Shown one piece after another: positions 8,408 to 17,931 of a stretch of 64,000 nt of DNA. The DNA is taken from assembly GCF_001552195.1 (NCBI RefSeq), contig NZ_BCQS01000020.1, forward strand, positions 124,001 to 188,000. The letters run 5' to 3'. Positions within the stretch are counted from its first letter, which is position 1. Each line of letters begins with the position of its first letter. Both the position numbers and the translations under genes were made by a program. This DNA comes from Actinomadura latina NBRC 106108 (GTDB lineage: Bacteria; Actinomycetota; Actinomycetes; Streptosporangiales; Streptosporangiaceae). Under the pieces are notes generated by a model that was not told where the DNA came from, did not search any database, and saw only the letters and a program-made list of their open reading frames with translations.

Positions 8408-9466
8408 TCAGGGCTTCTTCGGCGGCGGCGTCGCGGCCTTGGTGACGGCGCCGTCATCGGCGATCATGTGCGCCTTCGGCTGCGGCTTGCCCTTCTTCGC
8501 CTTCGCCGGGTCGTAGGCGGCGAAGTGCAGGGTCCTGGTCGTGTCGACCTCGTTGCCCTCGACCGTCCCGTCCAGGAGGTGCTCGGCGTCCTCGGGGATC
8601 TCCGGCTTGGGCGTGTCCGGGTCTTTCGCGACGAGCGAGGTGTTGCGGAACAGCGAGTAGACGACCAGCCCGCCGCCGCTCTCCGTCCGCAGCCCGAAGT
8701 AGGGGAACGGCGTCGCGGTGTAGACGACCTGGAGCGTGAGGTCCTTCTTCTTGGCCTTCTTCTTCGCACGCCGGTCGTCCCGGTAGAAACCGGTCGTCAC
8801 GTCGCTCGGCTTCATCACCTTGGCCGCGACGCTGCCGCCGCCCTCCGCGGCGATCGTCGCCTGGATCCCGCCGACGTCGCGGGGGCGGATCAGCAGGGAC
8901 GTGTCGTCGGTGCTCAGCGCCTCCGCGTACCCTTCGTCGTCGATCGCGACCTTCGGCTCCTTGGCCTTCTTCTGCAACGGCGCCGCGAGCGTGAGCTTCC
9001 ACTGGTCGGACGGCCCGCGCAGGACGAACGCCATCAACGTCCTGCGCTCGCTCTTGGGCTCGCCCACGACGGAGCGGCCGACCGACACCACGAACCACTG
9101 CGGATAAGCGGCGTCCTTCAGCTTCGGCACGTACAGCCTCGGCTTGCCGTAGCCGAAGCGCCGCACCGGATCGCCGTCGTAGGCGGCCTTGCGGAACTCG
9201 GCCGCCGTCAGCTGGGACTGGCCGTCGGACGTCCAGGTCAGCGCGAGCCGCTCGTCGCCGGCCGCGCGGGCCACGTCCTCGTCGGTGACATAGGTACGGA
9301 ACGCCTGCTCCGCGACGTCCGGGGTCAGCGGCACCGGAGCGGGCGGGGACGTCTCGGGCACGCTGACGGCGGGCCGCGCCTCGGTCTTGCCCTCGGCGCA
9401 GCCCGCGGCCGCGAGCGCCAGGATGAGCGGCACCGCGGCCGCGATCACCCGCAGGAACCTGTGCAA
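8408..9466 (-). CDS. Predicted lipoprotein, paralogue 1 of a three-member set around prfB
   Basis: A 352-residue exported protein. The signal peptide ends in a lipobox, ALAAAGC (Cys23), so it should be lipid-anchored outside the membrane. A LYVPKLKDAAYPQWF motif (about 120-134) and VAIDDEGYAEAL are shared with the lipoproteins at 10838 and 11956; all three also share an LRTESGGGLVVYSL-like segment and a VDTT motif near the C-terminus. A Lys-rich stretch (RAKKKAKKKD) sits in the middle. No catalytic motif is recognised. It diverges from prfB with a 148-bp shared promoter region. Confidence 0.75.
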   Translation of the reverse strand: MHRFLRVIAAAVPLILALAAAGCAEGKTEARPAVSVPETSPPAPVPLTPDVAEQAFRTYVTDEDVARAAGDERLALTWTSDGQSQLTAAEFRKAAYDGDPVRRFGYGKPRLYVPKLKDAAYPQWFVVSVGRSVVGEPKSERRTLMAFVLRGPSDQWKLTLAAPLQKKAKEPKVAIDDEGYAEALSTDDTSLLIRPRDVGGIQATIAAEGGGSVAAKVMKPSDVTTGFYRDDRRAKKKAKKKDLTLQVVYTATPFPYFGLRTESGGGLVVYSLFRNTSLVAKDPDTPKPEIPEDAEHLLDGTVEGNEVDTTRTLHFAAYDPAKAKKGKPQPKAHMIADDGAVTKAATPPPKKP

Positions 9467-9614
9467 AGACCCGTCCCCCGGACCGAACTCCGTGCCGGCC
9501 GTCGTCGGCCGGCCTCCTCGGCCCGTGATTCTGCCATCAACATGATATTGGCCCTACGACCAGGCGCCGCACACGAGGCGAAGAGCAGTGCCGGGACGGC
9601 GCTAAGCTCGGACC

Positions 9615-10724
9615 GTGGCAGGCATCGATCCGGAAGAGCAGCTCAAGGAACTCGGCGCGACACTGACCAGCATCGAGCAGGTGCTGGACCTCGACGGCAT
9701 GCGGCGCGACATCGCGGACCTGCGCGAGCAGTCGGCCGACCCCGACCTGTGGAGCGACCAGGAGCGCGCCCAGTCGGTGACCCGCCGCCTCTCGCACCTG
9801 GAGAGCGAGCTGGGCCGGGTGGAGGGCCTGCGGCAGCGGCTCGACGACGCCGACACGCTGTACGAGATGGCCCGGGAGATGGACGACGCCGACACACGCG
9901 CGGAGGCCGACGACGAGCTCGCGTCGCTGCGGAAGGCCGTCCAGCAGATGGAAGTGCGCACGCTCATGTCGGGCGAGTACGACGCCCGGGAGGCGCTGGT
10001 CACCATCAACGCGCAGGCCGGCGGCGTGGACGCGGCCGACTGGGCCGAGCAGCTGCAGCGGATGTACCTGCGCTGGGCGGAGCGGCACGGCTACTCGACG
10101 GAGATCTACGACACGTCCTACGCCGAAGAGGCCGGGATCAAGTCGACCACCTTCGCGGTGAAGACCCCCTACGCGTACGGGACGCTGCGCGGCGAGCACG
10201 GCACGCACCGGCTGGTGCGGATCTCCCCGTTCGACAACCAGGGGCGCCGGCAGACGTCGTTCGCGGGCCTGGACGTCGTGCCCGTGGTGGAGCAGAGCGA
10301 CCACGTCGACATCGACGAGAACGACCTGCGGATCGACGTGTACCGGTCGTCCGGGCCGGGCGGGCAGGGCGTCAACACGACCGACTCGGCGGTGCGGATC
10401 ACCCACCTCCCGTCCGGCATCGTGGTGTCCTGCCAGAACGAGCGCAGCCAGCTGCAGAACAAGGCCACGGCCATGAACGTCCTGCAGGCCAAGCTCCTGG
10501 AGCGCCAGCGCCAGGAGGAGGCGGCGAAGATGTCGGAGCTGCGCGGCGACGGCCCCGGCAGCTGGGGCACGCAGATCCGCAACTACGTGCTGCACCCATA
10601 CCAGATCGTCAAGGACCTGCGCACCGGCGTCGAGGCGGGCAACCCGACCGCGGTGCTGGACGGCGACCTCGACGAGTTCATCGAGGCCGAGATCCGCTGG
10701 ATGCGCAAGCAGGAGACGGCCTGA
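9615..10724 (+). CDS. prfB: Peptide chain release factor 2
   Basis: A 369-residue class I release factor that reads UGA/UAA stop codons. The RF2-specific SPF tripeptide is at residues 204-206 ([10 protein letters not shown]) and the peptidyl-tRNA hydrolysis GGQ motif at 249-251 ([14 protein letters not shown]). The N-terminal helical domain is complete. The start is GTG 9615, and the reading frame is open throughout, so there is no programmed +1 frameshift at codon 25/26 as in E. coli; this is normal for actinobacteria. The gene stands on the plus strand while ftsE-ftsX are on the minus strand, which breaks the frequent prfB-ftsE-ftsX order. Confidence 0.97.
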   Translation: MAGIDPEEQLKELGATLTSIEQVLDLDGMRRDIADLREQSADPDLWSDQERAQSVTRRLSHLESELGRVEGLRQRLDDADTLYEMAREMDDADTRAEADDELASLRKAVQQMEVRTLMSGEYDAREALVTINAQAGGVDAADWAEQLQRMYLRWAERHGYSTEIYDTSYAEEAGIKSTTFAVKTPYAYGTLRGEHGTHRLVRISPFDNQGRRQTSFAGLDVVPVVEQSDHVDIDENDLRIDVYRSSGPGGQGVNTTDSAVRITHLPSGIVVSCQNERSQLQNKATAMNVLQAKLLERQRQEEAAKMSELRGDGPGSWGTQIRNYVLHPYQIVKDLRTGVEAGNPTAVLDGDLDEFIEAEIRWMRKQETA

Positions 10725-10837
10725 CCCCTGCGGCCCGCCGTGGCCTTCGGCGGAGTTCCGCATTCACAGAGTGACTGTGCGGTCACTCTGCGAGGATGGC
10801 GTGTGATCCGCATCACCGTCGCCATTCGGGGGGCCTC

Positions 10838-11812
10838 ATGGCACGCACTCTCACTCCGATCCTCATACCCGGCCTGCTCGCCGCGGCACTGGCCGCCGGG
10901 TGCTCCAGCGGCTCGCCCGCCGAGGCGGCGAAGCCCAGGGGGACGCCCGCGCTGACCAAGGCGCAGGCGCAGCAGGTCCTCGCGTCCTACACCCGGGGCG
11001 CGAACCGCGCGGGAAGGCGGTTCGGCGGCAGGGCGCTGCGCGCTGTCGAGGCCGACCCGCAGCTGTCGATGGACGCGGCCGCACTGAAGCTGCGGCGCGC
11101 CGTCCGGCAGCGTCCGCCGAAGCTGGCCTTCTCCAACGCCACGTTCTACATCCCGCGGCTGGCCGGCTACCCGCACTGGTTCGCGGCCGACGCCGCCACC
11201 GGCCAGGGCGACCGGGCGCTGCGGCACGCGCTGCTGTTCACGCAGGCCAAGGCGGGGGCGCCGTGGCTGCTCGCCGCCGACCCGTATCCGTCCGAGGCGG
11301 CGCTGAGCAAGATCGCCCTCGACCCGGAGGGGTACGCCACGCCGGTCGACCCCGGCGCGCGGGACCTCGGCGTCGCCCCCGGGAAGCTGCCGCAGGCGCA
11401 CGCCGCGCTGCTCACCGGCGGGCCGCGCGCGTCCGGCGCCTCGCTCCTCGCGGACGGGGCGAAGACCAGCGAGACGTACAAGGCGCTCAAGCAGGGCGAG
11501 CGGGCGCTGGCCGGACGCGGCGTGACGCTGTCGTCCCGGTTCTCCGCCGCGCCGTACACGGTGTTCGCGCTGCGCACCAAGGACCGCGGGGCGGTCGTCT
11601 GGTATGTCCTGAAGCAGAACGAGGCGTATTCCGCGGCGAAACGGGGCAGGTTGGCGGTGAGCGGGGATCTTGTCGGGCTCGCCCCGGCCAGCACCGCCAG
11701 GACGCGCCTGGACACGACCGTCCTCGTGCAGTACCTGGCCACCGTTCCGCCCAAGGGCCGGGCCACGGTCAGCGGCATGTACCGCAAGGCCGTCGCGGTG
11801 CACGGCTCCTGA
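10838..11812 (+). CDS. Predicted lipoprotein, paralogue 2
   Basis: A 324-residue lipoprotein: signal peptide with lipobox ALAAGC (Cys20), then a secreted domain. It shares with its neighbours FYIPRLAGYPHWF (about 104-116), a KIALDPEGYATPV segment, a FALRTKDRGAVVWYVL segment and LDTTVLVQYLATVPPKG near the C-terminus. ATG 10838 is used because it directly precedes the signal peptide; an upstream in-frame start at 10796 adds a non-signal-like stretch. It lies 113 bp downstream of prfB on the same strand and ends at a strong hairpin. No enzyme motif is recognised. Confidence 0.78.
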   Translation: MARTLTPILIPGLLAAALAAGCSSGSPAEAAKPRGTPALTKAQAQQVLASYTRGANRAGRRFGGRALRAVEADPQLSMDAAALKLRRAVRQRPPKLAFSNATFYIPRLAGYPHWFAADAATGQGDRALRHALLFTQAKAGAPWLLAADPYPSEAALSKIALDPEGYATPVDPGARDLGVAPGKLPQAHAALLTGGPRASGASLLADGAKTSETYKALKQGERALAGRGVTLSSRFSAAPYTVFALRTKDRGAVVWYVLKQNEAYSAAKRGRLAVSGDLVGLAPASTARTRLDTTVLVQYLATVPPKGRATVSGMYRKAVAVHGS

Positions 11813-11815
11813 ACT

Positions 11816-11879
11816 CCGCCGGGTGCCGGCCGGTCCCGCTCTTCTGACCGCTGCGCAGGACCGCCCCGGCACCCGGCGG
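11816..11879 (+). terminator. Terminator hairpin after lipoprotein 2
   Basis: A perfect 14-bp stem (11816-11829 with 11866-11879) around a 36-nt loop, beginning 3 nt past the stop codon and followed by TGCTTGTT. Confidence 0.65.
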
Positions 11880-11955
11880 TGCTTGTTGCCCCCTCTCCTC
11901 TTCGGGCCCATACACTGGCGCGGCAAGTCCGACAATTCGTCCGCCGAGGTGGGTC

Positions 11956-12858
11956 GTGCGCCGTGCGCCTCTCGTGGCTGTGGCCGCGCTCCTGCTCGCG
12001 GTCGCCGGGTGCTCCGGGTCCGTTTCGGGCACGGGCACCGAGGCGACGGAACCGAGCGGCAAGCCCGCGGTCACGGCCGAGGAGTCGCTCGACGTCCTCA
12101 AGGACTGGACGGAGCGGCACAACAAGGCCATCACGTCCGGTGAGGAACGCCAGTGGCGCGACACCGTGACGGGTGCCCTGGAAGCTCCCGTCAGCGCACG
12201 CGTGCGCACCTACGGGAAGCTGCCCGAGTCTGCGGAGATCTCGCTGTCGAACCCGGTGTTCTACGTGCCGCGGCTGGACGGATTCCCCAAGTGGTTCGGG
12301 ATTGCCGGGCTGGAGCGGTCGGGCGGCAGGGACCAGCAGGTTCTCGGTGTGTTCGTGAAGGCGAAGAAGGCGGACGACTGGCTCGCCGCGCACTGGCTGA
12401 CGTTCCAGGGCAAGCCGCCGCAGCTCGACTACGACCCGCAGGGCTACGCGGTCCCGGCCCCTGATCGGGGCCTGCCCGCCGCACACGCGAAGTACCTCGC
12501 GGACGGTGACGAGTCCGCCGTGGTGCCGGACCCCTACTCGCGGGACGCCCGCACCAAGAAGATCGGTGACTGGACGTCCGAGCCCGGGAAGTTCACGCCG
12601 GGGCCGGGACCGTCCTATGCCCTGCGCACCCAGGACGGCGGTTCGCTGGTGTGGTACGGCCTGAGGCAGGAGCAGGAGCTCAGCGGCGGCGAGGCGTCCA
12701 CGCTGCCGGCCGGCATCCGCGACTACCTGGGCAAGGACGACGACAAGCCGGGGAAGACGCTCGACACGTCCTGGCAGTGGCTGGCCATCGGGTACGCGCC
12801 GCCATCCGGCAAGGCCCGCGTCCTCGGAGAGTCGGTCTCCCTGACGTCCGCCCGCTGA
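11956..12858 (+). CDS. Predicted lipoprotein, paralogue 3
   Basis: A 300-residue lipoprotein with lipobox AVAGC (Cys19) behind a short signal peptide. The FYVPRLDGFPKWF motif (about 96-108), QLDYDPQGYAVPA, SYALRTQDGGSLVWYGL and LDTSWQWLAIGYAPPSGKA correspond one by one to segments of the lipoproteins at 8408 and 10838, so the three are paralogues. GTG 11956 follows GAGGTGGG. The protein is soluble after its lipid anchor and carries no known catalytic motif. It converges with the glutamate dehydrogenase gene across a hairpin. Confidence 0.78.
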   Translation: MRRAPLVAVAALLLAVAGCSGSVSGTGTEATEPSGKPAVTAEESLDVLKDWTERHNKAITSGEERQWRDTVTGALEAPVSARVRTYGKLPESAEISLSNPVFYVPRLDGFPKWFGIAGLERSGGRDQQVLGVFVKAKKADDWLAAHWLTFQGKPPQLDYDPQGYAVPAPDRGLPAAHAKYLADGDESAVVPDPYSRDARTKKIGDWTSEPGKFTPGPGPSYALRTQDGGSLVWYGLRQEQELSGGEASTLPAGIRDYLGKDDDKPGKTLDTSWQWLAIGYAPPSGKARVLGESVSLTSAR

Positions 12859-12864
12859 GAACGC

Positions 12865-12899
12865 GCGGCGCCCGCCCCCGCGAGGGAGACGGGCGCCGC
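12865..12899. terminator. Bidirectional terminator hairpin
   Basis: A 10-bp perfect stem (12865-12874 with 12890-12899) with a 15-nt loop, between the convergent lipoprotein 3 and glutamate dehydrogenase genes. Confidence 0.6.
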
Positions 12900-12910
12900 C
12901 GTACGGCCTC

Positions 12911-15900
12911 TTACGCTTCGCTGGAGGGCAGCGAACTGGCCGTGACCAGGGTGCGGATCGCGCCCAGGGCCACGGAGAGGGTGGCCAGGTCGAAGCTGTC
13001 GCTCTCCCAGATCTCGCTCAGCGTCTGCTGGGCGCGCTGGACGGCCGGCTTGTTCTTCTCCGTCCAGTGGATCAGGCGTTCCTCGGGGCGGCCGCCGGGC
13101 TCGCTGGTGACGAGGACGTCCCGGGTGAGGGCGGAGTGCGCCGCGTACAGGTCGTCGCGGAGCGCCGAGCGGGCCATCGACCGCCACTTGTCGTCGCGCG
13201 GCAGCGCGATGATGCGCTCCCGGAGCCGGGACAGCTGCAGCCGGTCCGCGAGGTCGAAGTAGACCTCGGCGACCTCCTCCACCGGGCGGCCCGTGTCGTG
13301 CGCGATGCCGACCAGGTCGAAGGCGGAGTAGGTCGGGACGAACGCGGCGCACTGCTCGGCGAGCTCGTCCGGCACGCCCAGTTCGGCGAAGCCGTCGCGG
13401 CGCTGCTCGAACGCGGCCAGGTCGAGGCCGATGAGCAGCTTCGACACGTGCGCGCCGAGGGTCGCGGCGCCGCCTCTGAAGAAGTCGATGCTCTCCTGTA
13501 TGTCGAACGGGGGCCGCCGGTTGTGCAGCAGCCAGCGGGCGGCGCGCTCGGTCAGCTTGCGCGCCTCCAGCAGCATCGCGACCTGCGTGGACTCCTCCAC
13601 CTGGTGGGAGAGGCCCTCCACCGCGGCCCGGAAGCGGGGCATCTGGAACACCTCGCGGGCGACGAGGTACGCGCGGGCGATGTCGGACGACGACGCGCCC
13701 GTCTCCTCGTTCATCCGGAACACGAACGTGGAGCCGCTCGCGTTGACCACGTCGTTCACCACGGCCGTGGTGATGATCTCGCGGCGCAGGGGGTGCCGGT
13801 CCATGTAGGCGCGGAACCGCTCGCGCAGCGGGGTCGGGAAGTAGTCGACCAGCCACGACTCCAGGTAGGGGTCGTCGGGCAGGTCGGCGGCGACGATCTC
13901 GGCGTCCAGCGCGAGCTTGGCGTAGGCGAGCAGGACGGAGAACTCGGGGCCGGTCAGCCCCCGCCCGGACTGCCGCCGCTCCGCGAGCGCCTTGTCGTCG
14001 GGCAGGAACTCCAGGCGCCGCTTCAGCCGGCCGTCGCGCTCCAGCTTGCGCATGTACCGGGCGTGGACGTGCAGCATCGCGGGCGCCTGCGCGCGGGCCG
14101 CGGCGAGCACCACGTTCTGCGCGTAGTTGTCGCGCAGGACGAGCCGCCCGACCTCGTCGGTCATGTCGTAGAGCAGACCCTCGCGCTGCTTGCCGGTCAG
14201 CTCGCCGTCCCGCACGGCCTGGTCGAGCAGGATCTTGATGTTGACCTCGTGGTCGGACGTGTCGACGCCGGCGGAGTTGTCGATGAAGTCGGTGTTGACG
14301 ATGCCGCCGCCGCGGGCGAACTCTATGCGGCCGAGCTGGGTCACGCCGAGGTTGCCGCCCTCGCCGAGGACCTTGCAGCGCAGCTCGGCGCCGTCCACCC
14401 GGACCGGGTCGTTGGCCTTGTCGCCGACATCGGCGTTGTTCTCGAGGGACGACTTGACGTAGGTGCCGATGCCGCCGTTCCACAGCAGGTCGACGGGCGC
14501 CCTGAGGACGGCCCGGATCAGCTCGTACGGGGTGAGCGCCTTCACCCCGCCGTCGATCCCGAGCGCGGCCCGGATCTGCGGGGTGACCTGGATCGACTTG
14601 ACGGTGCGGGGGAAGACGCCGCCGCCCTTGGAGATCAGCGTGGTGTCGTAGTCGGCCCAGCTGCTGCGCGGCAGCTCGAACAGGCGGCGGCGCTCGGCGA
14701 ACGAGGCGGCCGCGTCCGGGTCGGGGTCGACGAAGATGTGCCGGTGGTCGAACGCGGCGACGAGCCGGATGTGCTGCGACAGCAGCATCCCGTTGCCGAA
14801 CACGTCCCCGGACATGTCGCCGATGCCGACGACGGTGACGTCCTCGCTCTGGACGTCCTTGCCGAGCGAGCGGAAGTGGTACTTGACCGACTCCCAGGCG
14901 CCGCGCGCGGTGATGCCCATCGCCTTGTGGTCGTAGCCGACGGACCCGCCGGACGCGAACGCGTCGCCGAGCCAGAACCCGTACTCGGCGGCAACGCCGT
15001 TGGCGATGTCGGAGAACGTCGCGGTGCCCTTGTCGGCGGCGACGACCATGTAGGTGTCGTCGCCGTCGTGGCGGACGACGTTCGGCGGCGGGACGACCTT
15101 GCCGTCCACGAGGTTGTCGGTCAGGTCGAGGAGGCCGGAGATGAAGTCCTTGTAGCAGGCGATGCCGGCCTTCTGCCACGCCTCCCGGTCGACGGCCGGG
15201 TCGGGGAGCTGCTTGCCGACGAAGCCGCCCTTCGCGCCCGCCGGGACGATGACGGTGTTCTTCACCGCCTGCGCCTTGACCAGGCCGAGGATCTCGGTGC
15301 GGAAGTCCTCGCGGCGGTCCGACCAGCGGAGCCCGCCGCGCGCCACCGACCCGAACCGCAGGTGCACGCCCTCGACCTTCGGCGAGTACACGAAGATCTC
15401 GTACACGGGCTTCGGCTGCGGCATGTCCGGGATGCGGGCCGGGTCGAACTTCATCGCCAGGTACGGCTTGCCCTGGTAGTGGTTCGTGCGCAGCGTCGCC
15501 TGGACGAGCGCCAGGTAGGCGCGGAGGATGCGGTCCTCGTCGAGGCTGGCGACGTCGTCGAGCTTGCCCTGGAGCTCCTCGCCGATGCCGGTGCTGCGCT
15601 CGTCCTCGCCGCCCTGCAGGGTCGGGTCGAGGCGGCTCTCCCACAGCCGGACGATCAGCCGGGTGATGGAGGGGTTGGCCAGCAGCACCTGCTCCACGTA
15701 CCGCTTGGAGAACGTCGTGCCGATCTGCCGCAGGTAGAGGGCATAGGCGCGCAGGATCATCGCCTCGCGCCAGTTCAGCCCGACGTGCAGGACGAGCGCA
15801 TTGAACCCGTCGTTCTCGATGTCGCCGCGCCACAGCGCCGTGAACGCGTCCTGGAACAGGTCCTTGATGGCCTCTTCGGGGACGTCCTCCGGCGGGACGT

Positions 15901-17752
15901 ACCGCAGCCCGAGGTCGTAGATCCAGAACCCGCGGCCGTCGGAGGTGCAGATCTCGTACGGGCGCTCGTCTATCACCTCGACGCCCATGTTCTGCAGCAG
16001 CGGCAGCACCCGGGACAGCGAGATCGGCTCGCCCAGCCGGTAGATCTTCAGCCGCCGCTCGCCGGGCCCGGCGCTGTACGGCTCGTACAGGTTGATGGAG
16101 GTGTCGCCGTCCTCGGTGAGCTCGTCGAGTCGGCGCAGGTCGGCGACTGCGGTGCGAGCGGGGAAGTCGGCCTTGTAGCCCTCGGGGAACGCCTCCCCGA
16201 ACGCGCGGCCGAGCGTCCCGGACCGCTCCTCGCCGCACTGCTCGATGACCGCGTCGGCGAGGTCGTCCTCCCAGGAGCGGGTGGCGTTCGCGAGCCGCTC
16301 CTCCAGCTCGGCGACGTCCACGTCCGGCAGCGGGCGGCCGCGCTCGCCGCGGACGACGACGTGCAGCCGCGCCAGCAGCGACTCGGTCACGTTCGCGCTG
16401 TAGTCGACGCTGACGCCCTCGAACGCCTGCTTCAGCAGGTCCTGGATGCGCAGCCGGACCTTGGTGGTGTAGCGGTCGCGCGGCAGGTAGACCATGCAGG
16501 ACATGAAGCGCCCGTACAGGTCCTTGCGCAGGAACAGCTTCAGCTGGCGGCGCTCCCGGAGCCGGAGCACGCCGAGGGAGATGTGCAGCAGGTCGTCGAT
16601 GGAGATCTGGAACAGCTCTTCGCGCGGGTAGCTCTCCAGCACCTCGATGAGGTCCTGGCCGTCGTAGCTGTCGGGGGTGAACCCGGCGCGCTCCAGCACC
16701 TCGTCCAGCTTGCGCTTCAGGACGGGGACGTGCGAGAGCGACCCGCTGTAGGCGACGTGCGTGAACAGGCCGAGGAAGCGGCGCTCGCCGACGACCTCGC
16801 CGGACGCGTCGAACTTCTTCACCCCGATGTAGTCGAGGTACAGGGGGCGGTGGACGGTGGAGCGCGAGTTCGCCTTCGTGAGCACCAGCAGGTGCTTCTC
16901 CGTCGCCCGCCGGCGGACCTCGGGCGGCAGCGCGGCGAAGCTGGCGGACTCGCGCTTGTCGCTGCGCAGGATGCCGAGGCCCGTGCCCGGCTCGGGGCGC
17001 AGCACGGTGTCGCCGTCGGTCAGCGTGTAGTCGCGGTAGCCGAGGAACGTGAAGTGCCCGTCGGCCAGCCAGTCGAGCAGCTCGACGCCCTCGGCGAGCT
17101 CCTTCTCCGGCAGCGGGGGCCGCGTCTCCTGGATCGCGGCGGCGATCTGGCCGGCGCGGGCGCGCATCTTGGGCTCGTCCTCGAAGGCGACCCGGACGTC
17201 CTGCAGGACGCGGAGCAGGTCCCTCTCCAGCGTGTCCAGGGCGGCCCGGTCGCTGGTGCGGTCCACCTCGATGTGGATCCACGACTCGTCGAGGTCGGTG
17301 CCGCTGTCGAGCTTGTGGCGGAACGCCTTCAGGTGGCCCGCGACGTCGCGGTCCACACCGAGCAGCGGATGGACGATCAGGTGCGTGGTCAGCTGGTGGC
17401 GGGTCAGCTCCATCGTCACCGAGTCGACCAGGAACGGCATGTCGTCGGTCACGACCTGCACGACCGTGTGGCCGGGGTCCCAGCCGTACTCCTCCAGCGT
17501 CGGCGTGAAGACGCGCACCTTCGCGCGGCCCTGCGGACGCTCCTCGCCGAGCGACCGGTGCGCCATCGCCGGGCCGCAGATGTCGGCCGGGTCCCGCGCC
17601 ATCAGGTCCTCGTTGGCGACGTGCCGGTAGTAGAGCCGGAGGTAGTCGAAGACCTCCCCCGCGTCCCCGCCGCGCCCCCCCGGGCGCTGCGCGCACGTCT
17701 CAGCGGCCCGCCGGAGCAGGTCGTCCTTCGCTTGATCGAGCATGCCGCTCAT
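12911..17752 (-). CDS. gdh: NAD-specific glutamate dehydrogenase, large (180-kDa) type
   Basis: A 1613-residue enzyme that converts glutamate to 2-oxoglutarate and ammonium with NAD; it is the L_180 class typical of actinobacteria and some proteobacteria. It has a long N-terminal regulatory region (about 1-700, with HxxDESWIHIEVDR and predicted ACT-like folds), a central catalytic domain with SVARGGLRWSDRREDFRTE and VPAGAKGGFVGKQLP, and a Rossmann part with VGIGDMSGDVFGNGML and AFDHRHIFVDPDPD. The C-terminal segment is helical. ATG 17752 follows AAGGGGAG at good spacing; a TTG pair lies just upstream in frame. A second, unusually long open frame lies antisense here but is a GC-codon artefact. 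Probably used in glutamate catabolism; pruA, 6 kb away, would supply glutamate. Confidence 0.95.
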   Translation of the reverse strand: MSGMLDQAKDDLLRRAAETCAQRPGGRGGDAGEVFDYLRLYYRHVANEDLMARDPADICGPAMAHRSLGEERPQGRAKVRVFTPTLEEYGWDPGHTVVQVVTDDMPFLVDSVTMELTRHQLTTHLIVHPLLGVDRDVAGHLKAFRHKLDSGTDLDESWIHIEVDRTSDRAALDTLERDLLRVLQDVRVAFEDEPKMRARAGQIAAAIQETRPPLPEKELAEGVELLDWLADGHFTFLGYRDYTLTDGDTVLRPEPGTGLGILRSDKRESASFAALPPEVRRRATEKHLLVLTKANSRSTVHRPLYLDYIGVKKFDASGEVVGERRFLGLFTHVAYSGSLSHVPVLKRKLDEVLERAGFTPDSYDGQDLIEVLESYPREELFQISIDDLLHISLGVLRLRERRQLKLFLRKDLYGRFMSCMVYLPRDRYTTKVRLRIQDLLKQAFEGVSVDYSANVTESLLARLHVVVRGERGRPLPDVDVAELEERLANATRSWEDDLADAVIEQCGEERSGTLGRAFGEAFPEGYKADFPARTAVADLRRLDELTEDGDTSINLYEPYSAGPGERRLKIYRLGEPISLSRVLPLLQNMGVEVIDERPYEICTSDGRGFWIYDLGLRYVPPEDVPEEAIKDLFQDAFTALWRGDIENDGFNALVLHVGLNWREAMILRAYALYLRQIGTTFSKRYVEQVLLANPSITRLIVRLWESRLDPTLQGGEDERSTGIGEELQGKLDDVASLDEDRILRAYLALVQATLRTNHYQGKPYLAMKFDPARIPDMPQPKPVYEIFVYSPKVEGVHLRFGSVARGGLRWSDRREDFRTEILGLVKAQAVKNTVIVPAGAKGGFVGKQLPDPAVDREAWQKAGIACYKDFISGLLDLTDNLVDGKVVPPPNVVRHDGDDTYMVVAADKGTATFSDIANGVAAEYGFWLGDAFASGGSVGYDHKAMGITARGAWESVKYHFRSLGKDVQSEDVTVVGIGDMSGDVFGNGMLLSQHIRLVAAFDHRHIFVDPDPDAAASFAERRRLFELPRSSWADYDTTLISKGGGVFPRTVKSIQVTPQIRAALGIDGGVKALTPYELIRAVLRAPVDLLWNGGIGTYVKSSLENNADVGDKANDPVRVDGAELRCKVLGEGGNLGVTQLGRIEFARGGGIVNTDFIDNSAGVDTSDHEVNIKILLDQAVRDGELTGKQREGLLYDMTDEVGRLVLRDNYAQNVVLAAARAQAPAMLHVHARYMRKLERDGRLKRRLEFLPDDKALAERRQSGRGLTGPEFSVLLAYAKLALDAEIVAADLPDDPYLESWLVDYFPTPLRERFRAYMDRHPLRREIITTAVVNDVVNASGSTFVFRMNEETGASSSDIARAYLVAREVFQMPRFRAAVEGLSHQVEESTQVAMLLEARKLTERAARWLLHNRRPPFDIQESIDFFRGGAATLGAHVSKLLIGLDLAAFEQRRDGFAELGVPDELAEQCAAFVPTYSAFDLVGIAHDTGRPVEEVAEVYFDLADRLQLSRLRERIIALPRDDKWRSMARSALRDDLYAAHSALTRDVLVTSEPGGRPEERLIHWTEKNKPAVQRAQQTLSEIWESDSFDLATLSVALGAIRTLVTASSLPSSEA

Positions 17753-17931
17753 CAACAACTCCCCTTGAGACCCTTCGCCACCTCGTTGTGGCGCCGCTCA
17801 CTGCACGAGCGTAGCCAGGAATCGCCGCAAAGCCGACCTGCTATGCAGCAAGGCAACCGTGGCCTACGCCACCCTGCCAGCACGTCCCGGCCCTGCGCCG
17901 GTTCCCATGCCGTGCCGTCTCGGCGGGGACG

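Noticed and set aside
8459-9098. Second minus-strand frame in lipoprotein 1
   Set aside because: It is an alternative-frame shadow; the frame with signal peptide and lipobox is the real one.
9615-9720. Programmed frameshift in prfB
   Set aside because: The frame is open from the GTG start with no internal UGA, so no frameshift is needed.
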